Shown here in pieces: positions 10,001-21,440 of a stretch of 32,452 bases of DNA. Origin of the DNA: Devosia equisanguinis (GTDB lineage: Bacteria > Pseudomonadota > Alphaproteobacteria > Rhizobiales > Hyphomicrobiaceae); contig CAMAYR010000033.1 in NCBI GenBank assembly GCA_945862355.1, positions 1 through 32,452 of the forward strand, read 5' to 3'. Within the stretch, counting starts at the first letter, position 1. The number at the start of each line of letters is the position of its first letter. The notes under the pieces were generated by a model. It saw only the letters and a list, made by a program, of their open reading frames with translations, was not told where the DNA came from and made no database searches. Position numbers and translations under genes: made by a program.

Positions 10001-11794
10001 GCGCTCGAGATCCTCGTTGGTCAGGATCGGCTGGCCGACCTCGAGGCGCTTCACCCGGGAGGTGCCTTCCAGGTCGAGGAGGTTGGGTCGCGGGCCGATG
10101 AACGAGACGAGGCTCATGACGAGCTCCTCGCGGATCGGGTCGATCGGCGGGTTCGTCACCTGCGCGAAGTTCTGCTTGAAATACGTGTGCAGCAGCTTCG
10201 ACTTCTGGGACAGCACGGAGACGGGTGTGTCCGTGCCCATCGAGCCGACGGCCTCCTGGCCGGTGGCCGCCATCGGCGACATCAACAGTTTAAGGCTCTC
10301 CTGCGAGTAGCCGAACGCCTGTTGCAGATCGAGCAGCGCGACGTTGGAAGCGCGCCGTGTGGTGGCCTTGCTCGCCAGCGGCAGGTCCGAGACCTGGATC
10401 TGGGTGCGCTTCAGCCAGGTCTCGTAGGGGTTCTTCCCCGCGATCTCGGCCTTCAACTCGTCGTCGGACACGATCCGGCCCTTGGCAAGGTCGATCAGCA
10501 GCATCTTGCCGGGTTGGAGCCGCCACTTCTGCTTGATGTTGGGCTCGGGAATGGCGAGCACGCCCGATTCCGACGACATGACGACGCGGCCATCGTGCGT
10601 CTCGAGATAGCGTGCCGGCCTGAGCCCGTTGCGATCGAGCGTTGCGCCGATCTGCAACCCATCGGTGAACGCCATTGCCGCCGGGCCGTCCCACGGCTCC
10701 ATCAGGCAGGCGTTGTACTCGTAGAAAGCCTTGCGGCGGCGATCCATCGTCTCGTGGCCGGCCCAGGCTTCCGGTATCAGCATCATCGCGGCGTGCGCGA
10801 GGCTGTAGCCGCCCATCACCAGGAATTCGAGAGCGTTGTCGAAGCAGGCGGTGTCGGATTGGCCTTCGTAGGAGATCGGCCACAGCTTCTCGATGTCGCG
10901 TCCCCACAGCGGCGAGGTCACCGAGGCTTGCCGCGCCGCCATCCAGTTGACGTTGCCGCGGAGCGTGTTGATCTCGCCGTTGTGGGCGACCATCCGGTAG
11001 GGGTGGGCGAGCTTCCACGACGGGAATGTGTTGGTCGAGAACCGCTGATGCACGAGGGCCAGAGCGGAGGCGAGTAGCGGATCGGACAGGTCGTTGTAGT
11101 ACTTCTTGACCTGGTAGGAGAGGAACATCCCCTTGTAGACCAGCGTGCGCGAGGACAGGCTGACCGTGTAGTGGCCGATGTCGCGGCCCTTATAGGCATC
11201 GTAAACAGCGTTGGAGACGATCTTGCGCACGAGGTAGAGCTTGCGCTCGAACTCCGCATCGTCCGTCATGTCGGCTGGTCGTTTTATGAAGACCTGCCGA
11301 TGTACGGGCTCGGTTTCCTTCACCATCCCGGACATGCAGGAGTTGTCGACGGGCACGGACCGCCAGCCCAGCAACTCCAGCCCCTCCTCCCGGATGATCC
11401 GAGACCAGACACGCTTGCAGTGCGCCATCAGGCGCTCGTCCTGCGGCATGAAGAGGTGGCCCACGGCGTACTGGCCCGGTGCCGGCAGAGCGAAGCTGTT
11501 GGGCTGGCTGCTGCACTCGCGAGCGAGAAATTCGTGGGGAATCTGGATGAGGATGCCCGCACCGTCCCCTGAAAGCGGATCGGCACCGACTGCGCCGCGA
11601 TGCTCCAGGTTCTCCAGTATCGACAGCGCGTCCGCTACGATGCCGTGCGACTTGGCGCCCTTCAGATCGACGACGAAGCCCACGCCGCAGGCATCCCGCT
11701 CGTGACGGGGATCGAACAGCCCCTCGCTCGCCTCAGCAGTGGTCTCGTCGGCCTTGGCGTATGGCAGCCCGCGGGAATACGACTGGTTCGTCAT
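7016..11794 (-). CDS. gltB: Glutamate synthase (NADPH) large (alpha) subunit
   Basis: A 1592-residue protein of GltB length that makes two glutamates from glutamine and 2-oxoglutarate. Residues 1-35 look like a propeptide removed to expose Cys36 (RDACGVGF), the N-terminal nucleophile of the class II glutaminase domain (about 36-430). A central domain follows (about 480-770). The FMN-binding synthase barrel (about 830-1230) contains [22 protein letters not shown] and the [3Fe-4S] cysteines of [19 protein letters not shown]. The C-terminal beta-helix (about 1290-1480) shows GxxGG repeats such as [12 protein letters not shown] and [10 protein letters not shown]. Ammonia is channelled between the active sites. 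The start ATG at 11794 has only a weak GAGAG ribosome site. It is the first gene of the block gltB-gltD-MAPEG-rsmB. A hairpin lies in the presumed leader (11905-11935). Confidence 0.97.
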   Translation of the reverse strand: MTNQSYSRGLPYAKADETTAEASEGLFDPRHERDACGVGFVVDLKGAKSHGIVADALSILENLEHRGAVGADPLSGDGAGILIQIPHEFLARECSSQPNSFALPAPGQYAVGHLFMPQDERLMAHCKRVWSRIIREEGLELLGWRSVPVDNSCMSGMVKETEPVHRQVFIKRPADMTDDAEFERKLYLVRKIVSNAVYDAYKGRDIGHYTVSLSSRTLVYKGMFLSYQVKKYYNDLSDPLLASALALVHQRFSTNTFPSWKLAHPYRMVAHNGEINTLRGNVNWMAARQASVTSPLWGRDIEKLWPISYEGQSDTACFDNALEFLVMGGYSLAHAAMMLIPEAWAGHETMDRRRKAFYEYNACLMEPWDGPAAMAFTDGLQIGATLDRNGLRPARYLETHDGRVVMSSESGVLAIPEPNIKQKWRLQPGKMLLIDLAKGRIVSDDELKAEIAGKNPYETWLKRTQIQVSDLPLASKATTRRASNVALLDLQQAFGYSQESLKLLMSPMAATGQEAVGSMGTDTPVSVLSQKSKLLHTYFKQNFAQVTNPPIDPIREELVMSLVSFIGPRPNLLDLEGTSRVKRLEVGQPILTNEDLERVRQIGEVKDNHFTSITLDITYPADRGAKGMSDALDVVCAEAEEAVRSADFNIVILSDRATGPDRIPIPSLLATSAVHHHLIRQGLRTSVGLVVETGEAHEVHQFATLAGYGAEAINPYLAFETLTDLCADPVKYGIDEKLTIKEAQKRYIKAVDKGLLKVMSKMGISTYQSYCGAQIFDAIGLRSSFVARYFTGTHSQVEGIGLPQIARETVERHRQAFGNVPALSTALEVGGDYAYRVRGEAHMWRPGVVADLQHAVRSTDNKDAAAGKVPQKFRDYARQIDEQSEQSMTLRGLFRIKTADEMDGKPVPLDEVEPAAAIVRRFATGAMSYGSISREAHTTLAIAMNRIGGKSNTGEGGEEADRFKPMPNGDSMRSAIKQVASGRFGVTAEYLVNSDMMQIKMAQGAKPGEGGQLPGHKVDQVIASVRHSTPGVGLISPPPHHDIYSIEDLAQLIFDLKNVNPAADVSVKLVSEVGVGTVAAGVAKARADHVTIAGFEGGTGASPLTSIKHAGSPWEIGLAETHQTLVANRLRGRIAVQVDGGFRTGRDVVIGALLGADEFGFATAPLIAAGCIMMRKCHLNTCPVGVATQDPVLRARFQGKPEHVINFFFFVAEQVREHMAQMGFRKFEEMIGQSDFLDKDVAIRHWKTRGLDFRRLFYKPEVDDGVAIRNCERQDHGLDKVLDNKLIKMVGKAIEGGATYQTDPNKPIVISNRDRTAGAMLSGQIAKRHGHTGLPEDSIWLTFNGIAGQSFGAWTARGVTLDLIGEGNDYVGKGLSGGKIIVRPDPTSGIEPEKSIIVGNTVLYGAITGECYFRGVAGERFAVRNSGAIAVVEGTGDHGCEYMTGGVVVVLGETGRNFAAGMSGGIAYVLDEAGDFDRRCNLAMIDLAPVAAEEEVMKSLQGQSQSLESHGLVDVMADMTSQDAERLHRLVTRHLHYTNSAKARTILADWPSWLPKFKKVMPVEYREALAKLGKAQAADKTGLEVLEIGVRE

Positions 11795-11904
11795 GTGGCT
11801 CTCTCAGAGGCTTTGCCGGTTGCGCCGATGCTGATGGCGCAGGGCTGATTGGGACGTCAGGCCGGCGCACCGCGGTCCCTTCACGTGTCGGCGGCGTCGC
11901 GGTA

Positions 11905-11935
11905 CGGAGCCGAAGCGAGATTTCGCCCGGCTCCG
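11905..11935 (-). promoter_or_regulatory. Stem-loop in the presumed gltB leader
   Basis: An 8-bp stem (CGGAGCCG with CGGCTCCG) encloses an inner 4-bp stem (GCGA/TCGC) with loop GATT, separated by a small AA/C internal loop. It lies 111-141 bp before the gltB start and has no T-run, so it is not an intrinsic terminator. It could be a leader-RNA structure or chance pairing in GC-rich DNA; no function is shown. Confidence 0.35.
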
Positions 11936-12407
11936 CGTCAAGCTCGGTCTGGCAGGCGTTTTCGCCTAGCCCGCCGCGGCCCAGCCAGCCACGGGCTGAA
12001 TAGCCAGCCGGAGGCTTGACTGGACCCAACCCGCCTTGGTGCGGAGCATGCAGTCTGCCGGGACGCGAAATCCGTGCGCACAGCGAGCCCGCTGGCTGTG
12101 CGAGGCGAATTCTCGGACATGTCGCGTAGGCGATGCACAGCTAGGCTCTGGTCCGTTTGCTATCGTTCAGTGTTCAGCTCGAATACGGGTCCGCAGGTCG
12201 CAACAATCTATCCCCTCCAATAAAGGACAGGAATACTGACCCTTTTTCGCCGCACTCTAACCACAAAAGATTCTGTCGGACAAGAGTTGTTGCGGCCATC
12301 GTCCTGCATGTAGTGCCGTCAGGGTGGATGTGATGGTCGAGGGCGGGCGCGCACAGGCGGCATTCACCTCGAGGCCGGGTCGACTGGGGCTCGACTGCAG
12401 TTCTCCA

Positions 12408-12437
12408 TTGATTTCCGCAACGTGGGACAGATATATG
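12408..12437 (+). promoter_or_regulatory. Putative sigma-70 promoter for tRNA-Leu
   Basis: TTGATT (12408-12413) is followed after 17 bp by ATATAT (12431-12436); with an 18-bp spacer the -10 would read TATATG. It lies about 90 bp before the tRNA on the same strand, in a locally AT-richer patch. Readthrough into tig is possible because no terminator is seen after the tRNA. Confidence 0.4.
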
Positions 12438-12528
12438 TCGCCGCATCTCCCGGCGACTGTTGGTTGCTGTATCCGCAAGCGGTCCTGCCGCTACCGGTGC
12501 CGGCTTCGGCCGATGCTGGTTGCAGGGA

Positions 12529-12614
12529 GCGGGCGTGGTGGAATTGGTAGACACACCAGATTTAGGTTCTGGCGGTCAAAAGCCGTGGGGGTTCAAGTCC
12601 CTCCGTCCGCACCA
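12529..12614 (+). tRNA. tRNA-Leu (anticodon UAG)
   Basis: An 86-nt gene with encoded CCA. The 7-bp acceptor stem GCGGGCG pairs with CGTCCGC (one G-U pair). The anticodon stem CCAGA/TCTGG encloses the loop TTTAGGT, giving anticodon TAG, which reads CUN leucine codons. A long variable arm is present, as expected for a class II tRNA. The T arm is GGGGG-TTCAAGT-CCCTC, followed by discriminator A. It lies about 140 bp upstream of tig, a neighbourhood I recall as common in Rhizobiales. Confidence 0.97.
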
Positions 12615-12755
12615 ATCGCAATTCGCGGCGACCGGCGCATGGTGGCTGAGGGTCGAGGTTCTCTGTCGCGGCCGCAAGATGGCGCGCGGCACCGGGGCTG
12701 GAAGTCGAGACGTTGATACGTGACTGAGGTTCGAGGTTCGAAGGCACAGGGCAAG

Positions 12756-14135
12756 ATGCAAATCACCGAAACCAGCTCCGAAGGCTTGAAGCGTCAGCTT
12801 CGCATCGTGATCGGAGCCGACGAGATCGGCGCGCGCTTCAAGGAGCGGCTGAGCGAGATCAAGGGCAACGTACAGCTCAAGGGCTTCCGCAAGGGCATGG
12901 TGCCCGACGCGCACCTGAAGAAGCTGTTTGGCCGATCGATGATGGCCGAGACGCTGCAGCAGATGGTCGACGACGCCACGCGCAACGCGCTGAGCGAGCG
13001 CAATCTGCGGCCGGCGATGCAGCCCAAGATCGATCTTCCCACAGAGGATGGCGAGATCGAGAAGGTGCTGGAGGGCAAGGCGGATCTCGCCTACGACATG
13101 TCGCTCGAGGTTCTGCCGACGATCGCCATGACGGACTTCGCCGGGCTCGGCCTGACGCGTCTCATCGCCGAGGTGGACGATGCCGCCATCGGTGCCGCGC
13201 TCGATACCATCGCTGAGCGCAATACGCGCTACGAGGCCGAGGACGGCCGCGCGGCGACCGACGCCGATCGCGTCACGATCGACTTCACGGGTTTCGTGGA
13301 CGGCGAGAAGGTCGACAACGCCTCCGGCGAGGACATGGCCGTCGTGCTCGGCCAGTCGCAGCTCATTCCAGGGTTCGAGGACGGACTTAAGGGTCTGAAG
13401 CCGGGCGAGGAGAAATCGCTGGAACTGAAGTTCCCCGAGGAGTACCCCGTCGACACGATGAAGGGCAAGCAGGCCCGCTTCGACGTCAAGGTCAAGGAGG
13501 TCGCCAAGCCGACCAAGCCGACAGTCGACGACGAGTTCGCCAAGTCGCTCGGCGCCGATGATCTGGCCAAGTTGCGCGAGATGGTCGCGGCCCAGATCAA
13601 GCGCGAGTACGATCAGGTCTCCCGCACCAAGCTTAAGCGGCAGTTGCTCGACGCGCTCGACAAGGCGCACGACTTCGAGTTGCCGCCGAGTCTGGTGGAC
13701 GCCGAGTTCAACGCCGTGTGGGAGCAGGTGACGCGCCAGCTCGAATCCGCCAAACGGACCTTTGCCGATGAGAACAAGACCGAGGACAGCGCGCGCGAGG
13801 AGTATCGCAAGATCGCCGAGCGCCGGGTGCGGCTTGGCCTTCTGATCGGTGAGATCGGCGACAAGAACAAGATCGAGGTCACCCAGGACGAGCTGCGCGA
13901 TGCGCTCATCCAGCAGGCGCGCCAGTTCCAGGGCCAGGAGCAGAAAGTCTTCGAGTTCTACCAGAAGAACCCGCAGGCACTGGCCGAGATCCGCGCTCCG
14001 ATCTTCGAGGACAAGGTCGTCGACTTCATCCTGGAGCTTGCAAAGCCGGCCGATCAGGCCGTCGACAAGAAAGAGCTCCTGAAGCCGGAGGCGGATGATG
14101 GGGCCGGGGTGCCTGCTGCTGGCAGCACCGCCTGA
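12756..14135 (+). CDS. tig: Trigger factor, ribosome-bound chaperone
   Basis: A 459-residue chaperone that binds nascent chains at the ribosomal exit tunnel. The N-terminal ribosome-binding domain (about 1-115) has the signature LKGFRKGMVP, with GFRKG at 43-47 docking to ribosomal protein L23 by family knowledge. A FKBP-type peptidyl-prolyl isomerase domain follows (about 160-245; VTIDFTGFVDGEKVDN and IPGFEDGLKGLKPGE). The rest is the helical substrate-cradling domain with an acidic, low-complexity tail. The frame is open from a GTG at 12720, but the ATG at 12756 gives the family-standard N-terminus (MQITET) and is preferred. It opens the chaperone-protease series tig-clpP-clpP-clpX-lon. Confidence 0.95.
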   Translation: MQITETSSEGLKRQLRIVIGADEIGARFKERLSEIKGNVQLKGFRKGMVPDAHLKKLFGRSMMAETLQQMVDDATRNALSERNLRPAMQPKIDLPTEDGEIEKVLEGKADLAYDMSLEVLPTIAMTDFAGLGLTRLIAEVDDAAIGAALDTIAERNTRYEAEDGRAATDADRVTIDFTGFVDGEKVDNASGEDMAVVLGQSQLIPGFEDGLKGLKPGEEKSLELKFPEEYPVDTMKGKQARFDVKVKEVAKPTKPTVDDEFAKSLGADDLAKLREMVAAQIKREYDQVSRTKLKRQLLDALDKAHDFELPPSLVDAEFNAVWEQVTRQLESAKRTFADENKTEDSAREEYRKIAERRVRLGLLIGEIGDKNKIEVTQDELRDALIQQARQFQGQEQKVFEFYQKNPQALAEIRAPIFEDKVVDFILELAKPADQAVDKKELLKPEADDGAGVPAAGSTA

Positions 14136-14264
14136 GGCCGTAGCGCTGCCACATTGGCCAGTGTAGGAGTCGCGGTGATCTGACCTGAGTCGCTCAAGGC
14201 TCGGGCGTGGAGCAGCGCAGCCTCAGGCCGACCATAACCGTCGCGCTATAGGAGACTTTCATCG

Positions 14265-14900
14265 ATGCGGGATCCGACCCAGACCTACATGGATCTCGTT
14301 CCCTACGTGATCGAGCAATCGGCGCGTGGCGAGCGGGGTATGGACATTTTCTCGCGTCTGCTGCGCGAGCGGATCGTATTCCTGACCGGCCCCGTGCACG
14401 ACGGGATGGCCTCTATCGTCATCGCCCAGTTGCTGCTGCTGGAATCGGAGAACCCCAAGAAGGAGATCTCCATGTACATCAACTCGCCCGGCGGGTTGGT
14501 GACGGCGGGAATGGCGATCTACGACACGATGCAGTTCGTGCGCAGCCCGATCGTGACGCTGTGCGTCGGGCAGGCGGCTTCAATGGGCTCGCTGCTCCTT
14601 TGCGCGGGTGCGAAAGGCATGCGCTTCGCCTTGCCGAATGCCCGCGTGATGGTTCACCAGCCCTCCGGCGGCTTTTCAGGTCAAGCCTCCGACATTCAGC
14701 GCCACGCCGAGGACATCGTCAAGATGAAGCGGCGGCTGAACGAGATCTATGTCAAGCACACCGGCCAACCCTACGAGGTGATCGAGAAGACGCTCGATCG
14801 CGATCACTTCATGACTGCCGAGCAGGCCCAGGCCTTCGGCATTATCGACAGCGTGCGCGACAAGCGCGAGGACGTCGAGCCCGGCAAGGACCGTGGCTGA
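14265..14900 (+). CDS. clpP: ATP-dependent Clp protease proteolytic subunit, copy 1
   Basis: A 211-residue serine peptidase that forms a double heptameric ring and degrades substrates unfolded by ClpX or ClpA. The catalytic triad is intact: Ser106 (GQAASMGS), His131 (MVHQPSGG) and Asp180 (LDRDHF). The spacing between them equals that of the E. coli enzyme. The N-terminus ([18 protein letters not shown]) is the standard alphaproteobacterial form, so this is the canonical copy. A clear ribosome site (TAGGAGA) lies about 10 bases before the ATG. It is followed at once by a second clpP, then clpX, so the products can act together. Confidence 0.96.
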   Translation: MRDPTQTYMDLVPYVIEQSARGERGMDIFSRLLRERIVFLTGPVHDGMASIVIAQLLLLESENPKKEISMYINSPGGLVTAGMAIYDTMQFVRSPIVTLCVGQAASMGSLLLCAGAKGMRFALPNARVMVHQPSGGFSGQASDIQRHAEDIVKMKRRLNEIYVKHTGQPYEVIEKTLDRDHFMTAEQAQAFGIIDSVRDKREDVEPGKDRG

Positions 14901-14916
14901 GAGGACACCTGCAGAC

Positions 14917-15564
14917 ATGACGACGAACACGACGCCGCCACAGGCAGCCTTCTGGCCCTCGGTCATCGACAAGGTCGGTGGACGCGAGGCGACCTTCGAC
15001 CTCGCGTCGCGGATGCTGATCGACCGCATCATCTTCGTGGTCGGGCCGATCGAGGATACGATGGCGACATCGGTCTGCATGCAATTGCTGTTCTTGGAGT
15101 CGCAGAACCCCAAGAAAGAAATCTCCATGTACATCAACTCGCCGGGCGGCGTCGTCACGGCTGGCATGGCGATCTACGACACGATGCAGTTCATCAAGTG
15201 TCCGGTGGCGACCCTGTGCATCGGTCAGGCGGCCTCGATGGGCTCGCTGCTGCTTTGCGCGGGGGAGCCGGGGATGCGCTTCGCGCTGCCCAATGCCAGG
15301 ATCATGGTTCACCAGCCGTCGGGTGGTTTCCAGGGGCAGGCCTCCGACATCGAGCGGCACGCGCTCGACATCATCAAGATCAAGCAGCGTCTCAACGAGG
15401 TATACGTCAAGCACACCGGCCGGACCCTCGAGGAGGTCGAGACGACGCTCGACCGCGACCATTTCATGTCGTCGGACGAAAGCCAGAATTGGGGTTTGAT
15501 CGACCGGGTTCTGGCGAAGCGGGAAGATATCGAGGCGGTGCTGCCTGCCTCGCCCGTCGCCTAG
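14917..15564 (+). CDS. clpP: ATP-dependent Clp protease proteolytic subunit, tandem second copy
   Basis: A second intact ClpP of 215 residues, directly after the first. The triad is present: Ser107 (GQAASMGS), His132 (MVHQPSGG) and Asp181 (LDRDHF). By eye it is roughly 70 percent identical to copy 1 over the protease core, with long identical stretches around the catalytic serine and from [15 protein letters not shown]. The N-terminal 40 residues are unlike copy 1 ([19 protein letters not shown]), which is where ClpP contacts its ATPase and forms the axial pore. The ATG at 14917 is preferred, leaving a 16-bp gap to copy 1. A GTG at 14893 would overlap copy 1 by 8 bp and add eight residues. 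Co-transcription with copy 1 is almost certain. Whether the copies mix in one ring cannot be told from sequence. Confidence 0.93.
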   Translation: MTTNTTPPQAAFWPSVIDKVGGREATFDLASRMLIDRIIFVVGPIEDTMATSVCMQLLFLESQNPKKEISMYINSPGGVVTAGMAIYDTMQFIKCPVATLCIGQAASMGSLLLCAGEPGMRFALPNARIMVHQPSGGFQGQASDIERHALDIIKIKQRLNEVYVKHTGRTLEEVETTLDRDHFMSSDESQNWGLIDRVLAKREDIEAVLPASPVA

Positions 15565-16181
15565 ATATGACTTGCTCGATTTGCGCTGGCCCAATCGTCA
15601 GCTACACGTCGCCGCAGCAGGGGAGCCCGACGGTGGCGATGCCATGCGCCACCCGTCTCGGTTTGGGCTGGTCACTCTGGACTCACGAAGTTTTGTAGCC
15701 AGCACGTCGTTCGAACCGGCAGGTATCCTTCGCGCCAAAAGGCGGGGCAGGTCGATTTCGAACCGTTTTGCTGCGGCGGTATGCCTCGCATGACTTCGTC
15801 AAGGCAGGACAAGCCGACTTTTTGCTAACGCTGACACCGACAACGTGCCGGTTAGTCAAAAAACTGTTGTATTGATCGGGGATTGCGCGCTAGCAGCTGC
15901 AACATGACGGCCGGCTTTTTGCGTTGTAGTTCGGCAACGGTGCTGTGCTCGTGGTGCAGCACTTTATTGAGATTGCCCCAGGAGTTGTTGCCAGATGGCC
16001 TTGATCCGGCCTCCCGGGCCGTGTTCAATCGGGTTGACGGATTCTGGCGCACAAATGCAATGCCGGAGTCTCCGGGCTTGATCCGGGTCGGGATGCGTAC
16101 CAACATCCAAACTCGAATCAGCTGGCGTATCTGGTGTGCCGTCGGGCCCCGGAGCGGGATGATAGAAGGGTGAGATAGCGG
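15565..16181. other. 617-bp gap between the second clpP and clpX, degenerate repeat-like sequence
   Basis: No convincing gene. A 43-codon frame begins 2 bp after clpP (15567-15698) with a CxxC, but it has no ribosome site. On the minus strand an open frame (15852 upward) runs on antisense through clpX. Its sequence around 16040-16110 contains CCCGGATCAAGCCCGG, which I recall as a type of dispersed intergenic sequence in alphaproteobacteria. CTTGATCCGG occurs twice (near 16000 and at 16077). The middle (about 15790-15890) is AT-richer than its flanks and could hold a clpX promoter, but no good -35/-10 pair is visible. Confidence 0.45.
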
Positions 16182-17447
<1,266 letters not shown>

Positions 17448-17467
17448 GACCGGCCATTCCCGCCACC

Positions 17468-17489
17468 GGGCGGGGCGGGGCGGGGCGGG
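17468..17489 (+). other. Putative G-quadruplex motif after clpX
   Basis: Five G-runs of three or four, each separated by a single C, start 20 bp after the clpX stop. Four runs with one-base loops fit a very stable quadruplex pattern. The first runs can instead pair with CCCGCC at 17459-17464 in a 6-bp hairpin. There is no T-run, so it is not an ordinary intrinsic terminator. Confidence 0.5.
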
Positions 17490-17716
17490 CTCGGCACGGG
17501 GCGGACCCGCTGTGCACCAATCGTTTGCAGGCGTTCGATCTCGACGGCCGCGGCTACTGTGCGATCGTCCGAGCTGGATCTACCGAGGCCGTATGAAGCA
17601 CGACAAATCAAAGGCTAGAGCCTTCCTGGCGCTTCGACTTCCGCTGGAATGCCTCTAGGAGGCGCGGCTCTTACTGCTCTTGCTCTGGCTACTGACTGAT
17701 GCGGTCTTGATACTGT

Positions 17717-17746
17717 CTTGGAACTAAACGTCGCGATACCCATCTA
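17717..17746 (+). promoter_or_regulatory. Putative heat-shock (RpoH) promoter upstream of lon, distal
   Basis: CTTGGA (17717-17722) and ACCCATCTA (17738-17746) with a 15-bp spacer resemble the sigma-32 pattern CTTGAA and CCCCATNTA. lon is a classic heat-shock gene, which supports the reading. It lies about 210 bp before the lon start. Confidence 0.4.
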
Positions 17747-17764
17747 ACAACGTCCGGTGCCTTG

Positions 17765-17791
17765 CTTGAACCGATCTTGGGCGGGCTATCA
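17765..17791 (+). promoter_or_regulatory. Putative heat-shock (RpoH) promoter upstream of lon, proximal
   Basis: A perfect CTTGAA -35 (17765-17770), a 14-bp spacer and GCTATCA (17785-17791) resemble the alphaproteobacterial heat-shock form CTTGAA and CYTATNT. It lies about 165 bp before the lon ATG with no gene between. Confidence 0.5.
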
Positions 17792-17956
17792 TGCCACCCA
17801 GAGGCGGCTGACTGGTGGCAGGCCGGAAGCCGCTGGTCGCTGCACTGGTGTCCGCCTCATCGAGGGGAGCCGGGCGATCGAAATGACATCCGGGCGGTCC
17901 CCACGATCCTCGTGGCGGAATTCGCGCCGATCACCAGAACAGAGCGGTAGGTCAAC

Positions 17957-20365
<2,409 letters not shown>

Positions 20366-20411
20366 GCCGCATGGCTCGCCTGGCAAGTGACCTGCCCTGC
20401 AAATTTGTACA

Positions 20412-20443
20412 CCCTGGGCCAGCCATTCTGGCCCAGGGTTTTT
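20412..20443 (+). terminator. Intrinsic terminator of lon
   Basis: A perfect 11-bp stem (CCCTGGGCCAG and CTGGCCCAGGG) with a 5-base loop CCATT is followed immediately by TTTTT. It starts 46 bp after the lon stop. Confidence 0.93.
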
Positions 20444-20481
20444 CACAACCATCCACAGGGTCGTGGCAATCTGGAAAATTT

Positions 20482-20501
20482 CCCGTATTTACGGGCTTTT
20501 T
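20482..20501 (+). terminator. Second, weaker terminator-like hairpin before hupB
   Basis: A 5-bp stem CCCGT/ACGGG with loop ATTT is followed by C and TTTTT. It lies 38 bp after the strong lon terminator and about 220 bp before hupB, so it may be a back-up terminator or belong to the hupB leader. A weak TTGACG (20517-20522) just downstream could be a hupB -35, but no good -10 is seen. Confidence 0.5.
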
Positions 20502-20719
20502 CACAGAGTTTTGTGCTTGACGCGGCGGCCCTGAGAGGATTGTTTGTGACCACTCTGTTGCGGTTGCAGCTGCGACAGACACAGCGGGTGCTGCCAGACA
20601 ATCTATCCGTTCGATGCCGCCTTGTTGCGGCACGAACCGGCACGGCCCAGGCGTCGAAACGAACCGTCGAATACAAACGACGGACTCGCTCGGCAGAACA
20701 ACCAGAAGGACGAGGCTCA

Positions 20720-20995
20720 ATGAGCAAGCAGGATCTCATCGACGCAGTGGCCCAGCAGGCCGACATCACCAAAGAGAAGGCAGCCTCGGCGGTGAATGCC
20801 ATGATCGGCTATATCGAGGTGACACTGGCCAAGGGCGAAGAGGTCTCGGTGCCTCCGCTCGGCAAATTCAAGATCTCCAAGCGCAAGGCGCGGGACGGCC
20901 GCAACCCCACGACGGGCGCTACCATCAAGATCCCGGCGTCCAATGTGCCGAAGTTCCAGCCGTCCAAGACGCTGAAGGACGCGGTGAACAAGTAA
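20720..20995 (+). CDS. hupB: HU-family DNA-binding protein
   Basis: A 91-residue nucleoid protein of standard HU length that dimerises and bends DNA. The N-terminal helices (MSKQDLIDAVAQQADITKEK) form the dimer core. The DNA-gripping arm contains GRNPTTGATIKIPAS, and the C-terminus ends with the typical F-x-P-S-K-T-L-K-D segment. The ATG at 20720 is chosen over longer upstream readings because it gives the family N-terminus and follows AGAAGGACGAGG. It lies downstream of lon, as in many alphaproteobacteria and in E. coli, but is separated from it by terminator structures. It has its own terminator at 21023. Confidence 0.97.
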   Translation: MSKQDLIDAVAQQADITKEKAASAVNAMIGYIEVTLAKGEEVSVPPLGKFKISKRKARDGRNPTTGATIKIPASNVPKFQPSKTLKDAVNK

Positions 20996-21022
20996 GCCGG
21001 CTGCCGGCACGTTTGGCAATTG

Positions 21023-21052
21023 GCGACGTCTGGGCAACCAGGCGTCGCTTTT
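21023..21052 (+). terminator. Intrinsic terminator of hupB
   Basis: An 11-bp stem (GCGACGTCTGG with CCAGGCGTCGC, one G-U pair) with a GCAA tetraloop is followed by TTTTC. It begins 28 bp after the hupB stop. Confidence 0.9.
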
Positions 21053-21113
21053 CTCGCTCACGCGCTCGATCCGATCCCTTGCGCGACCGGCGCGCTCCGC
21101 GGGGGCGGCGCTC

Positions 21114-21232
21114 GCGCCGGGCGGCTTGCCGCCTCGCCCTGCGGGCGTGGCGTGTTTGCCGTGGGCGTGGGTTGGGTGAGGTTTGGAGGCGCTGCCCGCG
21201 CCGGGCGGGCTTGCCGCCACGCCCTTCGGGCG
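21114..21232. repeat. Two copies of a GC-rich palindromic repeat
   Basis: 21114-21147 and 21198-21232 share GCGCCGGGCGG(G)CTTGCCGCC followed by (T/A)CGCCCT(G/T)CGGGCG with very few changes. Each copy contains two small hairpins (GGCGGC-type and CGCCC/GGGCG), resembling REP-like extragenic palindromes. The 50 bp between them are also GT/GC-rich. Confidence 0.6.
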
Positions 21233-21233
21233 C

Positions 21234-21265
21234 TATGTCCGTGGTGGGTTATGTCCGTGGTGGGT
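21234..21265. repeat. Perfect 16-bp tandem duplication before tRNA-Val
   Basis: The unit TATGTCCGTGGTGGGT occurs at 21234-21249 and again at 21250-21265 without change, ending 2 bp before the tRNA 5' end. It occupies the place of the precursor leader and of any close promoter. Confidence 0.85.
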
Positions 21266-21267
21266 AC

Positions 21268-21342
<75 letters not shown>

Positions 21343-21440
21343 TGCTCAGCCGACAGTCGGCAATCGGCAGTCGGTCAGGCTTGCAGGGCGCCACGCGGAT
21401 GCGAGGCACCGCCGCCAGCAGCCCTGCTATTACAGCTGCC

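Larger units (their letters stand above)
11795..12528. other. 734-bp gap between gltB and tRNA-Leu without a convincing gene
   Basis: Short open frames exist on both strands here, but none has a recognisable protein family, a ribosome site and a natural-looking composition together. The right half (about 12140-12300) is less GC-rich than the surroundings. The gap holds the gltB leader hairpin near 11905-11935 and a promoter-like sequence at 12408-12437 pointing to tRNA-Leu. I see no tRNA, known riboswitch or mobile element. Confidence 0.5.

Noticed and set aside
9356-11077. A 573-codon plus-strand frame inside gltB
   Set aside because: Antisense shadow of a highly conserved gene; composition is that of a GC-rich mirror frame.
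12720-12755. GTG start giving trigger factor twelve extra residues
   Set aside because: The ATG at 12756 matches the family N-terminus; the extra residues are not conserved in type.
15567-15698. A 43-codon frame starting 2 bp after the second clpP, with a CxxC motif (MTCSICAGPIV)
   Set aside because: No ribosome site, low-complexity composition after the first residues and no recognisable family; likely chance.
16077-16106. CTTGAT box upstream of clpX as a heat-shock promoter
   Set aside because: No acceptable -10 at the right distance, and the box is part of a CTTGATCCGG repeat.
20387-20719. N-terminal extension of the HU protein by about 111 residues
   Set aside because: It runs through the lon terminator and a promoter-like region; the 91-residue form is standard HU.
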